Shown piece by piece: positions 50,538 through 61,426 of a stretch of 64,000 nucleotides of DNA. The stretch comes from Acidobacteriota bacterium (GTDB lineage: Bacteria > Acidobacteriota > Vicinamibacteria > Vicinamibacterales > UBA2999). Location: assembly GCA_016871195.1 (NCBI GenBank), contig VFZN01000007.1:1-64000 (forward strand). The letters run 5' to 3'. Under the pieces are notes generated by a model. The model was not told the origin of the DNA and did no database searches. It saw nothing but the letters and a program-made list of their open reading frames with translations. Every line of letters starts with the position of its first letter. The stretch's first letter is position 1. Made by a program: the position numbers and the translations under genes.

Positions 50538-51681
50538 GCGGCTGTTCACGGCGCGCTTTGCGCTCATGTTCAGCTTCAGCTTCACGGTCTTCCTGGCCGC
50601 ATTCCAGCTGCTGCCGACGGCACCATTCCAGATTCTCGCGCTGGGTGGCAGTCAGGGTGAGGCCGGGCTGTTTCTCGGGCTGCTCACCTATGCGTCGGCG
50701 TTCTCGGCGCCCCTGACAGGCGCGGTGGCCGATCGCATCGGCAAGCGACGCATGCTGCTCTCCACCTCGTCGGTGATCGCCGTGCTGTCGGCGTGCTACG
50801 CCGTGACGCCGGGCTATGAGTGGATGCTGGGGCTCGTGCTGGTGCACGGCGTCTTCTGGAGCGGACTGCTGACCGCCTCGGGGGCATACGTCACTGATCT
50901 GCTGCCGTCCACTCGACGCACCGAGGGCCTCGGATATTGGGGATTTGCGAGCATCATGGCCGTGGCGATTGCCCCGTCCGTCGGCCTGTGGGTGTTCGGG
51001 CGCGGCGGTTGGACCATGGTGTGCCTAGAGACGACGGTGCTGCACGTCGTCATGGCGGTGATTGCGTGGCGGCTGCCAGCCGACCGCCCGCACGTCACCA
51101 GCCAGCCCCTGCGGCTGTCGACGCTGGTTGAGTGGCGTGTGCTGGTGCTCGGCGGCACGCTCTTCCTGTATGCGTTTTCGTACGGCGGCATCACGAGCTT
51201 CGCGGCGCTGTATGCCGACCAGCTGTCGATTACGCCGCGAGCGCTGTACTTCACAATCTTTTCTCTGACCATCATGGTCACGCGACCCTTCATCGCGCGC
51301 TACGCGGACGTGACCGATCACCGGCGGGTGATCGTGGCCTGCCTGCTGCTGGTCGCGACAAGCATGGTGGTGATGTCGATGGCAACCAGCCGCGATCTGC
51401 TGATGCTGTCGGCGGTGTTGTTTGGCACGGGCTTCGGCTCGGCCTATCCCGTGATGGTGTCGGCGCTGATGAAGCGGGTGCCGGCCGCGCGACGCGGCGC
51501 AACCTTCGGCGCGCTGATTGGCGCCTTTGACACCGGCATCGGCAGCGGTTCGATTGCCGTCGGCTGGATGGGGCAGTGGTGGGGCCTGTCGACGGCATAC
51601 GCGGTCGCGGCTGCCCTGGCGGCCTGTGCCGTGCCCTACTACGTGTGGGCCGAGCGGCGGTTTGCACCACCGACCGACTGA
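50524..51681 (+). CDS. Major facilitator superfamily transporter
   Basis: A 385-residue membrane protein with about 12 helices. MFS hallmarks are the loop between helices 2 and 3 (GAVADRIGKRRML) and a second-half counterpart (ARYADVTDHRRVI). The N-terminus (LFTARFALMFSFSFTVFLAAFQL) resembles the drug/sugar efflux subgroup annotated YfcJ/YhhS-like. The substrate is unknown. It starts within the end of the quinone oxidoreductase gene, so the two are co-transcribed. Confidence 0.92.
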   Translation: MSVPERLFTARFALMFSFSFTVFLAAFQLLPTAPFQILALGGSQGEAGLFLGLLTYASAFSAPLTGAVADRIGKRRMLLSTSSVIAVLSACYAVTPGYEWMLGLVLVHGVFWSGLLTASGAYVTDLLPSTRRTEGLGYWGFASIMAVAIAPSVGLWVFGRGGWTMVCLETTVLHVVMAVIAWRLPADRPHVTSQPLRLSTLVEWRVLVLGGTLFLYAFSYGGITSFAALYADQLSITPRALYFTIFSLTIMVTRPFIARYADVTDHRRVIVACLLLVATSMVVMSMATSRDLLMLSAVLFGTGFGSAYPVMVSALMKRVPAARRGATFGALIGAFDTGIGSGSIAVGWMGQWWGLSTAYAVAAALAACAVPYYVWAERRFAPPTD

Positions 51682-51711
51682 ACGACGGCGTCCGCCATCG
51701 TGCGATGAACC

Positions 51712-54700
51712 TCAGCGTGACGGTTCGTAGGCCAGAATGGGTCGCAGCCACATTTCGGCCTCTGTCACGGGCATGCCGGCGCGCGCCGCATAGTCGGCCA
51801 CCTGGTCGGCATTCACGCGCTGGATGTTGAAGTAGCGGCTGCCTGGATGCGATAGATAGAGACCGCTGACGCTGGCGGCCGGTGTCATCGCACACGACTC
51901 CGTGAGCGCCATGCCGATGGCCCGGGCGCCCAGGAGATCGAAGAGGCGGCGCTTGAGGCTGTGGTCGGGGCAGGCCGGATAGCCGAAGGCGGGGCGGATG
52001 CCCTGGAAGGCCTCGTCGATCAACTGGTCGTAACTGAGGGCTTCGGTCAGGCCCCAGTCCGTGCGCGCGCGCTGGTGCAGATACTCGGCGAAGGCTTCGG
52101 CGAGGCGGTCGGCCAGGGCCTTCACCAGGATGGCCGAGTAGTCATCATGCGCCGTCTCGAACCGCCTGACGACCGCGTCCGCGCCCAGACCGGCCGTCAC
52201 GGCGAAGGCCCCGACATAGTCGGTGATCCCGCTGCCGACCGGCGCCACAAAGTCGGCCAGCGACCGGTTGGGCTTGTCATCGGCAATGATCTCCTGCTGG
52301 CGCAGCATCGGGAAGCGGACGACCTCCTCGCCCTGACGATCACCGACACCGTAGAGCACGAGGTCGTCACGGTCGGCATTGGCGGGCCAGAAGCCGTACA
52401 CGCCGCGGGCACGCAGCTGCCGGCCCGAGATTAGGCGTTCGAGGAGGGCCTGACCGTTCGCGAACAGATCGCGCGCGGCAGGGCCGTGCACGGCGTCGTC
52501 GAGGATGGCGGGATAGCGGCCTTTCAGTTCCCAGGCGCTGAAGAAGAACGTCCAGTCAATGTATGGCACCAGTTCCGCTAGGTCGAGGTCGACCTGCCGA
52601 GGTCCGGTGAAGGCCGGCACGGCCGGATGCGCATAGTCGAGCACCTGGCGATTGGCCCTAGCCTTGCTATACGGCACCGTGGGTCGCTCGGCACGCAGGG
52701 CATACTGCGCACGCAGCGTCTCCTGGGATGCCCGGGTCTCGCCGATGAAGCCCTCACGTTGGGTCGGGCTCAGCAGGCTGCCCACGACGTCGGTGACCCG
52801 AGACGCATCCGGCACATGCATGGTCGGTCCGCTGTATTGCGGGGCGATCTTCACGGCGGTGTGCTGCTTGCTGGTCGTGGCCCCGCCAATCAGCAGTGGC
52901 ATCGTCAGGCCGCGACGTTCCATTTCCGAGGCAACGAAGACCATTTCGTCGAGTGATGGTGTGATGAGCCCGCTCAGCCCGACGGCGTCTACCTTATGCG
53001 CGATCGCCTCGCTGAGGATGCGGTCGCACGACACCATCACTCCGAGATCGATCACCTCGTAGCCGTTGCAGCCGAGCACGACGCCGACAATGTTCTTACC
53101 GATGTCGTGCACATCGCCCTTGACCGTGGCCATCAGCACCCGTCCCTGGGCTCCTCCTCCGGCCGCCGCCTTTTCCTCGGCCATGAAGGGTTCGAGATAC
53201 GCCACGGCCCGCTTCATCGCGCGTGCGCTCTTGACGACCTGGGGCAGGAACATCTTGCCTGCGCCGAAGAGATCGCCCACCGTCTTCATGCCGTCCATCA
53301 GCGGACCCTCGATGACCTCGATGGGGCGACCGAGGGCCTGTCGGGCTTCTTCCGTGTCGGCTTCGATAAAATCGACTACGCCGTGTACTAGGGCATGGGC
53401 CAGTCGCTGTCCCACAGGCGCGGCCCGCCACGCCAGATCGGTTTCACGACGCGAGGCCGAGCCCTTTACGGTCTCGGCAAAGCGGACCATCCGGTCGGTG
53501 GCATCGGGTCGCCGGTTGAAGAGCACATCTTCCACGTGCCCCCGGAGGTCGTCGGGAATGTCCTCGTACACGACCAGTTGCCCGGCATTGACGATGCCCA
53601 TATCGAGGCCGGCGCGGATGGCATGAAAAAGGAAGGCCGAGTGCATGGCCTCGCGTACGACGTCATTCCCGCGGAACGAGAACGACAGATTGCTGATGCC
53701 GCCGCTGATGTGTGCGCCTGGGCAGGTGGCCTTGATCTGCCGCGTGGCCTCGATGAACGCGAGGGCATAGTCGTTGTGTTCTTCGAGCCCGGTGGCGACG
53801 GCCAGCACGTTCGGATCGAAGATGATGTCCGTCGGGTCAACGTCGGCCTTCGTGGTGAGCAGGTGGTAGGCGCGCTGGCAGATAGCCACCTTGCGCGCCA
53901 CGGTGTCGGCCTGCCCGGTTTCGTCGAAGGCCATGACCACCATGGCCGCGCCATAGCGGCGGACGGTGGCGGCGCGTTCCAGAAACTCGGCTTCGCCCTC
54001 CTTCAGGCTAATCGAGTTCACGATGGCCTTGCCCTGCACGCACTTCAGGCCGGCTTCGATGACCGACCATTTCGAGCTGTCAATCATCACTGGAATGCGG
54101 GCAATTTCGGGCTCGGTGGCAATGTAGTTGAGGAACCGGGTCATGCACCCGGCCGAATCGAGCATGCCCTCGTCCATGTTCACGTCGAGGATGTTGGCAC
54201 CGCCACGCACCTGTTCAAGCGCTACCTCGGCGGCACCGGACCAGTCGCCCGATGAGACGAGCCGGGCGAACTTCCGCGAGCCGGTGACATTGGTGCGTTC
54301 GCCGATCATCTGGAAGTTTGCCTCGGGCCGCAGCACCAGCGCTTCGAGTCCGGACACCCGGGTCAGTGACACGTGCTGTTCGGGGCGCGGACGCGGTCGT
54401 GGGGCCACGCCGTCGACCGCTCGGGCAATCGCCGCGATGTGGTCGGGGGTGGTGCCGCAGCAGCCGCCGATGATGTTGACAAAACCACTAGTCGCGAAGT
54501 CGCGGATAAGGCCCGCTGTTTCTTCGGGGGCTTCGTCGTACTGACCGAAGGCGTTGGGCAGGCCGGCGTTCGGGTAGCACGTCACATAGCCCGTCGCGAT
54601 GCGGGCGAGTTCGGCCAGGTAGGGCCGCATGTCGCGTGCACCGAGGGCGCAGTTGAGGCCGACGGAAAACGGACGGGCATGCTCGACCGAAATATAGAAC

Positions 54701-55389
54701 GCGTCGAGGGTCTGACCCGAGAGGGTGCGGCCACTGCGGTCGGTGATGGTGGCCGAAATCATGACCGGCAGACGTCTGCCCCGCTGGGCAAAGGCGGCAT
54801 CGATGCCAACGAGGGCGGCCTTGGCATTGAGCGTGTCGACGATGGTTTCCACGAGCAGCAGGTCGACGTCCCCTTCGAGGAGGCCGAGGGCCTGTTCGCG
54901 ATAGGCCTCGGCCATGTCGCCAAACGTGATGGATCGCAGGGCTGGGTTGTTTACGTCAGGCGACAGCGACAGCACCTTGGTGGTGGGGCCCATCGACCCG
55001 GCGACAAAGCGCGGGCGGCCGGGCGTGCGCGCCGTCCACGCGTCTGCGGCCTCACGGGCGACGCGTGCACCGGCCACATTCAGCTCATAGGCCAGGGCCT
55101 CGAGTCCGTAGTCGGCCTGTGACACCGCGGTCGAGCTGAAGGTGCAGGTCTCGATGATGTCGGCACCGGCTTCGAGATACTGCTCGTGTATGGTGCGAAT
55201 CGCGTCAGGTCTCGTGAGCACCAGGATGTCGTTGTTACCCTTGAGATCGTGCGCGTGTGCAGCGAAGCGGGCACCACGGAAGTCGGCTTCACTGAGGTGG
55301 AGGCGCTGCACCATGGTGCCCATCGCCCCGTCCAGAACGAGGATGCGCGAGGCCAGGGCCTCTTCAAGTCGGAGCTGTGTGGGTGTCAT
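51712..55389 (-). CDS. metH: Cobalamin-dependent methionine synthase
   Basis: A 1225-residue enzyme transferring methyl from 5-methyl-THF to homocysteine through methylcobalamin. Domains in order: homocysteine-binding (zinc cysteines in VGLNCALGA and [11 protein letters not shown]), pterin-binding (NVTGSRKF), cobalamin cap and B12-binding (the axial His761 in [11 protein letters not shown]) and the C-terminal SAM-dependent reactivation domain ([22 protein letters not shown]-type). All domains are full length. It overlaps the ArsR-methyltransferase gene by 4 bases (TGATG-type junction at 55386-55389), so the regulator and enzyme form one operon. Confidence 0.97.
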   Translation of the reverse strand: MTPTQLRLEEALASRILVLDGAMGTMVQRLHLSEADFRGARFAAHAHDLKGNNDILVLTRPDAIRTIHEQYLEAGADIIETCTFSSTAVSQADYGLEALAYELNVAGARVAREAADAWTARTPGRPRFVAGSMGPTTKVLSLSPDVNNPALRSITFGDMAEAYREQALGLLEGDVDLLLVETIVDTLNAKAALVGIDAAFAQRGRRLPVMISATITDRSGRTLSGQTLDAFYISVEHARPFSVGLNCALGARDMRPYLAELARIATGYVTCYPNAGLPNAFGQYDEAPEETAGLIRDFATSGFVNIIGGCCGTTPDHIAAIARAVDGVAPRPRPRPEQHVSLTRVSGLEALVLRPEANFQMIGERTNVTGSRKFARLVSSGDWSGAAEVALEQVRGGANILDVNMDEGMLDSAGCMTRFLNYIATEPEIARIPVMIDSSKWSVIEAGLKCVQGKAIVNSISLKEGEAEFLERAATVRRYGAAMVVMAFDETGQADTVARKVAICQRAYHLLTTKADVDPTDIIFDPNVLAVATGLEEHNDYALAFIEATRQIKATCPGAHISGGISNLSFSFRGNDVVREAMHSAFLFHAIRAGLDMGIVNAGQLVVYEDIPDDLRGHVEDVLFNRRPDATDRMVRFAETVKGSASRRETDLAWRAAPVGQRLAHALVHGVVDFIEADTEEARQALGRPIEVIEGPLMDGMKTVGDLFGAGKMFLPQVVKSARAMKRAVAYLEPFMAEEKAAAGGGAQGRVLMATVKGDVHDIGKNIVGVVLGCNGYEVIDLGVMVSCDRILSEAIAHKVDAVGLSGLITPSLDEMVFVASEMERRGLTMPLLIGGATTSKQHTAVKIAPQYSGPTMHVPDASRVTDVVGSLLSPTQREGFIGETRASQETLRAQYALRAERPTVPYSKARANRQVLDYAHPAVPAFTGPRQVDLDLAELVPYIDWTFFFSAWELKGRYPAILDDAVHGPAARDLFANGQALLERLISGRQLRARGVYGFWPANADRDDLVLYGVGDRQGEEVVRFPMLRQQEIIADDKPNRSLADFVAPVGSGITDYVGAFAVTAGLGADAVVRRFETAHDDYSAILVKALADRLAEAFAEYLHQRARTDWGLTEALSYDQLIDEAFQGIRPAFGYPACPDHSLKRRLFDLLGARAIGMALTESCAMTPAASVSGLYLSHPGSRYFNIQRVNADQVADYAARAGMPVTEAEMWLRPILAYEPSR

Positions 55390-56345
55390 GATTGTCGGGC
55401 CTTCCGTCGGCGTGCAAGCGTGCCTGTGGCGAGCAGAACCACAAAGGGATCGCCGGCCGTGCGCGCGCCGACGCGCACCGAGACCCGCGAGAGACCGGCG
55501 GCAGTCAGCAACGCGCTCAACCGTTCATCGGTGAACCCGAGCCAGGCGTCGCCGAGGCGCTGCCGGACCCACGTCTCGTCGTGGGCGCGAAGGTCGAGCA
55601 CCAGTAGCCGACCCCCGTCCTTGAGCACCCGCACGGCCTCGGCCAGGGCCAGGGCTGGGTCGGGGGCGTGATGCAGAGCGTGCGAGAGCATGACCAGGTC
55701 CATCGACTGGTCGTCGAGCGGAATACGCTCGAGCTCGCCACGCTTCCAGGTGATGTTGCGCAGGCCGCGCCGCGCCGAGGCGGTGCGGCCACGGATAAGG
55801 ACGTCAGGTGATCGGTCGATGGCGATGACTCTGCGGGCCCACTGTGCCGCTTCCATGGCGAGATAGCCCTCGCCACAGCCGATATCAGCCACGTCGAGCG
55901 CGGGCAGCAGCATGCCGAGTGCCCGTGACCAGGCCTTCCAGCTGCGCCCCGGCACCAGTTGCCGGTGGTCACGGGCATCAGCCTCGGCCCGACGGTCGAA
56001 GTTCTCGCGGCGCAGCCGCAGCACCTCCTGCACGCGCGCATCGTCGGCGCGGGCGTCTGGGGTGGAGGCCGCCTCGTCGAACTGGGCGTCGAGGGTGGTC
56101 CACAGAGCCGAGTGTTCCTGACGGAACGACGCCGCCACGCGATAGTAGGTGAACGTGCCGTCACGGGCCTCCTCGATGAGGCCGGCCTCTTTCAGGAGGC
56201 CGAGGTGCCGCGACACGCCCGACTGGGCCATGGCGAGGATACCGGTGAGTTCGGTGACGTTGAAGCGTTCGTGTGCCAGCACACGCAGCAGCCGGAGACG
56301 GGCCGTATCGCCTAGGAGGCGATAGAGAGTGGAGGCCTGCTGCAT
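55386..56345 (-). CDS. ArsR-type regulator fused to a SAM-dependent methyltransferase domain
   Basis: A 319-residue two-domain protein. Residues about 5-85 are a winged helix ([40 protein letters not shown]). Residues about 130-310 are a class I methyltransferase ([17 protein letters not shown], the Asp in [29 protein letters not shown]). No arsenic- or zinc-binding Cys set is evident. ArsR-family regulators of methionine-cycle genes that sense S-adenosylhomocysteine (SahR) are known in Proteobacteria, and coupling to metH suggests a similar job here (inference). The start at 56345 fits the promoter; longer frames are rejected. Confidence 0.88.
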   Translation of the reverse strand: MQQASTLYRLLGDTARLRLLRVLAHERFNVTELTGILAMAQSGVSRHLGLLKEAGLIEEARDGTFTYYRVAASFRQEHSALWTTLDAQFDEAASTPDARADDARVQEVLRLRRENFDRRAEADARDHRQLVPGRSWKAWSRALGMLLPALDVADIGCGEGYLAMEAAQWARRVIAIDRSPDVLIRGRTASARRGLRNITWKRGELERIPLDDQSMDLVMLSHALHHAPDPALALAEAVRVLKDGGRLLVLDLRAHDETWVRQRLGDAWLGFTDERLSALLTAAGLSRVSVRVGARTAGDPFVVLLATGTLARRRKARQS

Positions 56346-56361
56346 ATCTATCAATGTAGAT
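56346..56361. promoter_or_regulatory. Candidate operator of the arsR-metH operon
   Basis: ATCTA (56346-56350) and TAGAT (56357-56361) form an inverted repeat with a 6-base spacer. It directly abuts the regulator's start codon and covers its -10 box, a position suited to autorepression. Confidence 0.45.
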
Positions 56362-56381
56362 GATGCGATGCCCGCCTGCAA
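56353..56381 (-). promoter_or_regulatory. Promoter of the arsR-metH operon, leaderless
   Basis: On the minus strand, TTGCAG (56381-56376), a 17-base spacer and TACATT (56358-56353), then 7 bases to the ATG at 56345. The -10 overlaps the inverted repeat. Confidence 0.5.
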
Positions 56382-56563
56382 GGGCGATTGCGCCCGGGCC
56401 CAGCCGCGGAGGATAATCGGCCGGCTGTACGACCGACAACCGTGCCAGGTGTGCAGGCCTGACGGGCAGGCAGGCAATCTGGTGCCACGAACGCTGATTC
56501 AGGCAGGAGAGGTTGCGCACGACCCACCGCAGGGCGGTGACGGTCGGCGCCATCTGAACGACC

Positions 56564-59437
56564 ATGGGCATCCTCGATAAGTTCCGAACGTCCCCGAAGA
56601 CCAACCACGCCGACCCGGCCGTCCGCATCGAGGCGCTGCGCGCCATCGAGGCCGATGATCAGGCCGTTTTCGCCAGTTTCGCCAAAGACGATGCCGACGC
56701 GCGCGTGCGTCGGGTGGCCGTGGCCCGCGTCACCGACCCGGTGGTGCTGGGCGATGTGGTGCGCAACGACGCCGATGATGCCGTGAAGGCACAGGCCCTC
56801 GAGCAGTTGGTGGATCGCGCCAGCCGACACGATGTGACCATCGCCGGTCCGGCGCTTGAGGCGCTCATGGAGCTGGGCCACGGGAAGGAACTGGCGCAGG
56901 TAGCCAAGGCCGATGGGCCAGAGGCGCTGCGGCGGCGTGCGGTGGAGGCCCTGACGGATGCCCGGCTGCTCGGCAGCATTGCGCGGCATGCCGTCCTGGC
57001 CAGTGTGCGGTTGCTGGCGGTGAGTCGTGTGCACGACGCCGGCGAGCTCGAGGCGGTGGCCCTCCGTGGCGAGCACGGCGATGCCGCCGTGGCCGCGATG
57101 GATGCCATGGCGACGCCCTCTGCAGAGTGGCTGCAGTCCGCCGCGCAGAAGGCCCGCTCGAAGGCGGCCCAGAAGCGCGCTCGTTCGATGGTGCGCGCGC
57201 GTAACGCCGCCGCCGCTCCGGTGCTCGATGCCCCGGCCGTGGTCTACAGGGAGGCCGATCAGGCACAGGCGCATCTGCTGGTCGGTCAGATGGTGCAGCT
57301 GCAGTCCGAGTCAGATCCCGGCGCCGTGCGCGATGGCTACGCCGGCACGCGCGTGGCTTGGGTGGAGCTGCTGGCCGACGCCGACGTTGAGCCGGCCACC
57401 GTCGATGCCTTCGAGGTAGCCTCGTCGGTCGTGCGCGACCGCATCGCGGCCGATGATGTGGCTCGGCTCGACGAGGAACGTGCCCGGCTGGCCCGCGAGC
57501 ATGAGCAGGCTGGGCGAGCGGTGGTGTGTGCGCAGGTCGAGGGGCTGCAGGGTGCGGCGATTCCGGACGGCCTCACGTCGGCGCGTGCCGCGTGGGAGGC
57601 GCTGCCCGAGATGCCCGCCTCGTGGGCGGGCGATCTGCAGCGCCGCTTTGACGAAGCCTGTGCGGCGGCAGAAAAGCGCCACGCACGGCACGAGCGTGCG
57701 CGCGACCTGGCCGACCGGGTGCCGACGCTGGTGCCCGAGGTCGAGGCGCTTCTGTCCATCGACAGTCACGCTGACGCGCGCACGCAGTGGTTTGCGCTGC
57801 GCAAGCAGTGGCAGGCTGCCGCCCGTGTCCTCGAGCTCGACCCGGCCCTCGTGACCCGCTACGACGCGGTGGCCGCGGTGTTCGATGCGCGCGAACAGGC
57901 GCTGCGCGAGTCGAAGGCCGGTGAGCAGCAGCAGAAGCTGCAGCGCCTGCAGGCGCTCGTGGCTGATCTTGAGGGCCGTGCGGCCGCCGACACGCTGACG
58001 CTCAAGACGGCCGACGACCTCATGAAGGCCCTCAAGCTGGCCATGGGCACGATGGGGGCGCTGCCCACCAAACAGGATCGCGACGACCTCACCGTCCGGA
58101 TGCAGGCGGTGCGCACGAGCCTGGCGCCGCGCATTCAGGAGCTGCGCGAAGGGGAAGAGTGGAAGCGCTGGGCGAATGTGCAGGTGCAGGAAGAGCTGTG
58201 CACGAAGATGGAAGCCCTCATCACGGTGGCCGACGCCGAGCCCGAGAAGGCCGGTACCGAGATGAAACAGCTGCAGGAGCGCTGGAAGGGCGTTGCGGCG
58301 GCGCCTCGCTCGCAGGCCACGACGCTGTGGACGCGGTTCAAGGCGGCGCAGGACCAGGTGTACGAGAAGTGCAAGGACTTCTTTGCCCAGCAGCAGATAC
58401 AGCGCGCCGAGAACCAGGCGCGCAAACTGGCCCTGGCCGAGCAGGCCGAGGCGATGAAGGATTCGACGGACTGGATGAAGACGGCCGAGGCCATCAAGGC
58501 CCTGCAGGCAGAGTGGAAAACCATTGGCCCGGTCACCCGGGGCAGCGAGCGCGCTCTGTGGGAACGGTTCCGTGCGGCCTGCGACGCGTTCTTCACGCGC
58601 CGGCAGGATGACCTCAAGCAGCGGAAAAACGACTGGACCGAGAACCTGCGCCGCAAGGAGGCCCTCGTGGCGGAGGTCGAGCAGCTCTCACAGTCGTCCG
58701 ACTGGGAGAAGGCGGCGTCGCGCATCAAGCAGCTGCAGGTCGAATGGAAGGGCATCGGACCGGTCAAGCGCTCAAAGTCTGAGGCTATCTGGGAACGCTT
58801 CCGTGGGGCCTGTGATGTGTTCTTCGAGCGATTCAAGAACCGCGACCAGGTGGCGCTGCAGGGCAAGGTCGCCGACCGCGAGACGGCCGTGGCCGAGCTC
58901 GAGGCCCTGGTACCAACTGACGACCAGGCGCCGGCACCGGCGGATCTGTTTGCCCACGTCCAGGCGGCCCGAGCGCGCTGGGTGCAGGCCCCAGAGCTGC
59001 CACGGCATGTGCTTGCGCCGCTGGCCGATCGCGTCAATACGGCGCTGCTGACCCTGGTGACGCGGTGGCCCGAGGCGTTTGCCGGCACCGACCTCGATCC
59101 GACGGCGACGCGCGACCGCATGACCCGGCTCATCGCGAAGGTCGAGAAGCTGCTGCCGAACGAGGTTGCGGAACCGGCGAAGGCACTGTCGCCGGCCGAA
59201 CTGCTGGCCCGCCAATGGCGCGAGGCTCTGGCGGCCAACACCATGGGCGGCGGAGGTGTCGCCCGACAGGCTGAAGACGCGCGCCAGCGTGCGGCAGAGC
59301 AGGAAGTGCGCGCCGCGCAGGCGGCATGGAACCGCCTGGGGCCTCTGGCCGACGAGGAACGCAAGCCGCTGCAGGAGCGGTTTGATCGCAGCGTGCGGAA
59401 GTTCTTCGAGATGAAGCGTCGGGCGAGCCGGGCCTAA
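56564..59437 (+). CDS. DUF349 repeat protein with HEAT-like N-terminus
   Basis: A 957-residue soluble protein of unknown function. Residues about 10-220 look like HEAT-type helical repeats (DPAVRIEALRAIEADD, DADARVRRVAVARVTDP). From about residue 525 come DUF349 repeats, each with the pattern W-K-x-I-G-P-V-x-R ... LWERFRAACDAFF: near 525-610, 628-700, 706-760 and a partial one at 921-957 (WNRLGPLADEERKPL, then FEMKRRA). The central part is Ala/Arg/Glu-rich and probably long coiled helices. No signal peptide or membrane segment. The ATG at 56564 lacks a clear Shine-Dalgarno. Confidence 0.85.
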   Translation: MGILDKFRTSPKTNHADPAVRIEALRAIEADDQAVFASFAKDDADARVRRVAVARVTDPVVLGDVVRNDADDAVKAQALEQLVDRASRHDVTIAGPALEALMELGHGKELAQVAKADGPEALRRRAVEALTDARLLGSIARHAVLASVRLLAVSRVHDAGELEAVALRGEHGDAAVAAMDAMATPSAEWLQSAAQKARSKAAQKRARSMVRARNAAAAPVLDAPAVVYREADQAQAHLLVGQMVQLQSESDPGAVRDGYAGTRVAWVELLADADVEPATVDAFEVASSVVRDRIAADDVARLDEERARLAREHEQAGRAVVCAQVEGLQGAAIPDGLTSARAAWEALPEMPASWAGDLQRRFDEACAAAEKRHARHERARDLADRVPTLVPEVEALLSIDSHADARTQWFALRKQWQAAARVLELDPALVTRYDAVAAVFDAREQALRESKAGEQQQKLQRLQALVADLEGRAAADTLTLKTADDLMKALKLAMGTMGALPTKQDRDDLTVRMQAVRTSLAPRIQELREGEEWKRWANVQVQEELCTKMEALITVADAEPEKAGTEMKQLQERWKGVAAAPRSQATTLWTRFKAAQDQVYEKCKDFFAQQQIQRAENQARKLALAEQAEAMKDSTDWMKTAEAIKALQAEWKTIGPVTRGSERALWERFRAACDAFFTRRQDDLKQRKNDWTENLRRKEALVAEVEQLSQSSDWEKAASRIKQLQVEWKGIGPVKRSKSEAIWERFRGACDVFFERFKNRDQVALQGKVADRETAVAELEALVPTDDQAPAPADLFAHVQAARARWVQAPELPRHVLAPLADRVNTALLTLVTRWPEAFAGTDLDPTATRDRMTRLIAKVEKLLPNEVAEPAKALSPAELLARQWREALAANTMGGGGVARQAEDARQRAAEQEVRAAQAAWNRLGPLADEERKPLQERFDRSVRKFFEMKRRASRA

Positions 59438-59444
59438 GCCCGGC
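59427..59444. terminator. Hairpin with the DUF349 stop codon in its loop
   Basis: GCCGGGC (59427-59433) and GCCCGGC (59438-59444) form a perfect 7-base stem whose 4-base loop CTAA contains the TAA stop. It lies between the converging DUF349 and speA genes, without a T-run. Confidence 0.35.
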
Positions 59445-59458
59445 CCGGTGCCACCTGG

Positions 59459-61414
59459 CTAGGCGTTTGGATCTTCCAGATAGGTATAGCCCATCAGCGC
59501 CTCCTCATAGAAGCGCAGCAGGCGTCCGGCCTGCTGATCTTCCATGCGGGAGGCGATGACGGCGGCTTCCACGTCGCGGCGGAGCTTGCTCATCAGGCTT
59601 TCCGAGTCGAACTCGACGTATTTGAGCACCTCGCGCACCGTATCGCCCTTGATGATGTGCTCGACGCGCGCGCCATCCTCGCCGTTACTGGCCAGGCTGA
59701 CATGCACGGCGTGGGTGTCGCCGAACAGGTTGTGCAGGTCGCCCAGAATCTCCTGATACGCCCCGACCAGGAAGACCCCGAGATAATACGGCTCGCCATT
59801 GAAACGGTGCAGGCGCACGGTCTTTTTGACGTCGCGGCGGTCGATGAACTGGTCGAGCTTGCCATCCGAGTCGCACGTGATGTCGCCGATGACGGCGTGG
59901 TTCACCGGCTCTTCATTAAGCCGGTGAATCGGCATCACGGGAAACAGCTGTTTGATGGCCCAGCTGTCGGGAATGGACTGGAACAGGGAGAAGTTGCAGA
60001 AATACGTGTCTGACAGCAGCTCCTCGAGCTGCTGCAGGTCTTCGGGGACTTCGTCCATCGTGTGCGTGAGCTTGCGAATTTTTTCGCAGATGGCCCAGAA
60101 GAGATTCTCGGCGTGCGCTCGCTGCTCAAGGGGCAGGTAGCCGCCGCTGAACAGGTTCATGGCCATGTCGAGCGCCTGCTGCGCGTCGTGATACGCCTCG
60201 AGGGCGTTGCGCTGGGTGACCGATTGGTGGGTCTCCATCAGGTCGATCAGCGGCTGCTCGAAGTCGTCCCGCAGGGCGTCGGGCACCCTCTCGGCGCCGA
60301 AGCCGCTCGTGCCCAGGACGTTGAAGATAAGCATGCTGTGATACGCCGACACGGCGCGGCCGCTTTCGGAGACGATCGTGGGGTGCGCGACGCCTTCCTC
60401 GTCGCACACCGTCTGGATGTGATAGACGACGTCGTTCGCGTACTCTTCGAGCGTATAGTTCATGGACGACTCGAAATTGGTCTGCGAGCCGTCGTAGTCG
60501 ACCCCGAGACCACCACCCACGTCCATGTACTGCAGGCCGGCGCCGTCCTTGACCAGGTCACAGTAGATGCGGGCGGCTTCGTTGAGGGCGTTCTTGATGA
60601 TGCGGATGTGCGTAATCTGGCTGCCGAGATGGAAGTGAAGCAGCTTGAGGCAATCACCCATGCCGCGGCGCTTGAGCTCCTCATGCCCGCGCAGGATCTC
60701 GGTCACCGTCAGTCCGAACTTCGAGCGGTAGCCGCCGGACGACTGCCAGCGGCCCGAACCCTTGGCGGCCAGCTTCACGCGCATGCCGATCGTCGGGCGC
60801 ACACCGACCTTCTCGGCGTACTCGAGAATCATCTCGAGCTCGGTGTACTTCTCGACCACCGGAATGATGTTGCGGCCCATCTTCTGGGCCAGCATCGCCA
60901 TCTCGATGAATTCCCAGTCCTTGAAGCCGTTGCAGATGATGGGCGTGTCGTTGGTGGCGAGCGCGGCCACCGCCAGCAACTCGGGCTTGCTGCCCGCCTC
61001 GAGGCCGAATCCATACTGCGCTCCGAACTTGAGGACTTCCTCGACCACCTGGCGCTGCTGGTTGACCTTGATCGGATACACGCAGCAGTAGCGGCCCTGG
61101 TACTGGTGCTGCGCCATGGCCTGCTGAAACGCGCCATGAATCTCACCGAGCCGATGTTTCAGCATATCGGTGAAGCGGATCAGGATCGGCACCGAGAGGC
61201 CGCGCAGCTGCAGGCGGTCCACCAGACGCTTGAGGTCGATCCCGCGGGCCGGCTCCTTGGTGGGATGCACGAGCATCGTGCCGTCGGGGCTGACCGAGAA
61301 GTAGCCCTGGCCCCAGCGGAATACGTCGTACAGGTCGGTGGCGTCGGTGGTCGTCCACGGCGTGGTGCCGTGGGCAACGCCGGAATTGAGGCGCGGGCTC
61401 GCGAGGGTGCTCAT
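59459..61414 (-). CDS. speA: Biosynthetic arginine decarboxylase
   Basis: A PLP-dependent enzyme of 651 residues making agmatine from arginine, the first step of the ADC route to putrescine. The PLP Lys lies in VYPIKVNQQRQVVEEVL. Other family segments are GFKDWEFIEMA, KFGLTVTEI, LHFHLGSQI, MDVGGGLGVDYDGSQ and ESGRAVSAYH; near the C-terminus SIPDSWAIKQLFPVMPIHRL and GDITCDSDGKLDQF. The start at 61414 gives MSTLASPRLNSG. Longer frames extend upstream without support. No agmatinase or agmatine deiminase gene is in the window. Confidence 0.95.
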   Translation of the reverse strand: MSTLASPRLNSGVAHGTTPWTTTDATDLYDVFRWGQGYFSVSPDGTMLVHPTKEPARGIDLKRLVDRLQLRGLSVPILIRFTDMLKHRLGEIHGAFQQAMAQHQYQGRYCCVYPIKVNQQRQVVEEVLKFGAQYGFGLEAGSKPELLAVAALATNDTPIICNGFKDWEFIEMAMLAQKMGRNIIPVVEKYTELEMILEYAEKVGVRPTIGMRVKLAAKGSGRWQSSGGYRSKFGLTVTEILRGHEELKRRGMGDCLKLLHFHLGSQITHIRIIKNALNEAARIYCDLVKDGAGLQYMDVGGGLGVDYDGSQTNFESSMNYTLEEYANDVVYHIQTVCDEEGVAHPTIVSESGRAVSAYHSMLIFNVLGTSGFGAERVPDALRDDFEQPLIDLMETHQSVTQRNALEAYHDAQQALDMAMNLFSGGYLPLEQRAHAENLFWAICEKIRKLTHTMDEVPEDLQQLEELLSDTYFCNFSLFQSIPDSWAIKQLFPVMPIHRLNEEPVNHAVIGDITCDSDGKLDQFIDRRDVKKTVRLHRFNGEPYYLGVFLVGAYQEILGDLHNLFGDTHAVHVSLASNGEDGARVEHIIKGDTVREVLKYVEFDSESLMSKLRRDVEAAVIASRMEDQQAGRLLRFYEEALMGYTYLEDPNA

Positions 61415-61426
61415 GGTCGGACCGTC

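Larger units (their letters stand above)
56346..56563. other. Intergenic region between the ArsR-methyltransferase and DUF349 genes
   Basis: This 218-base stretch holds the arsR-metH promoter and operator at its left end. I see no convincing small gene, RNA or plus-strand promoter for the DUF349 gene in the remaining part. Short frames here are rich in Arg and Pro, as expected from non-coding GC-rich DNA. Confidence 0.45.

Noticed and set aside
56346-56563. SAM or SAH riboswitch upstream of the metH operon
   Set aside because: The promoter places transcription at the start codon of the regulator, leaving no leader for a riboswitch, and no known core is visible.
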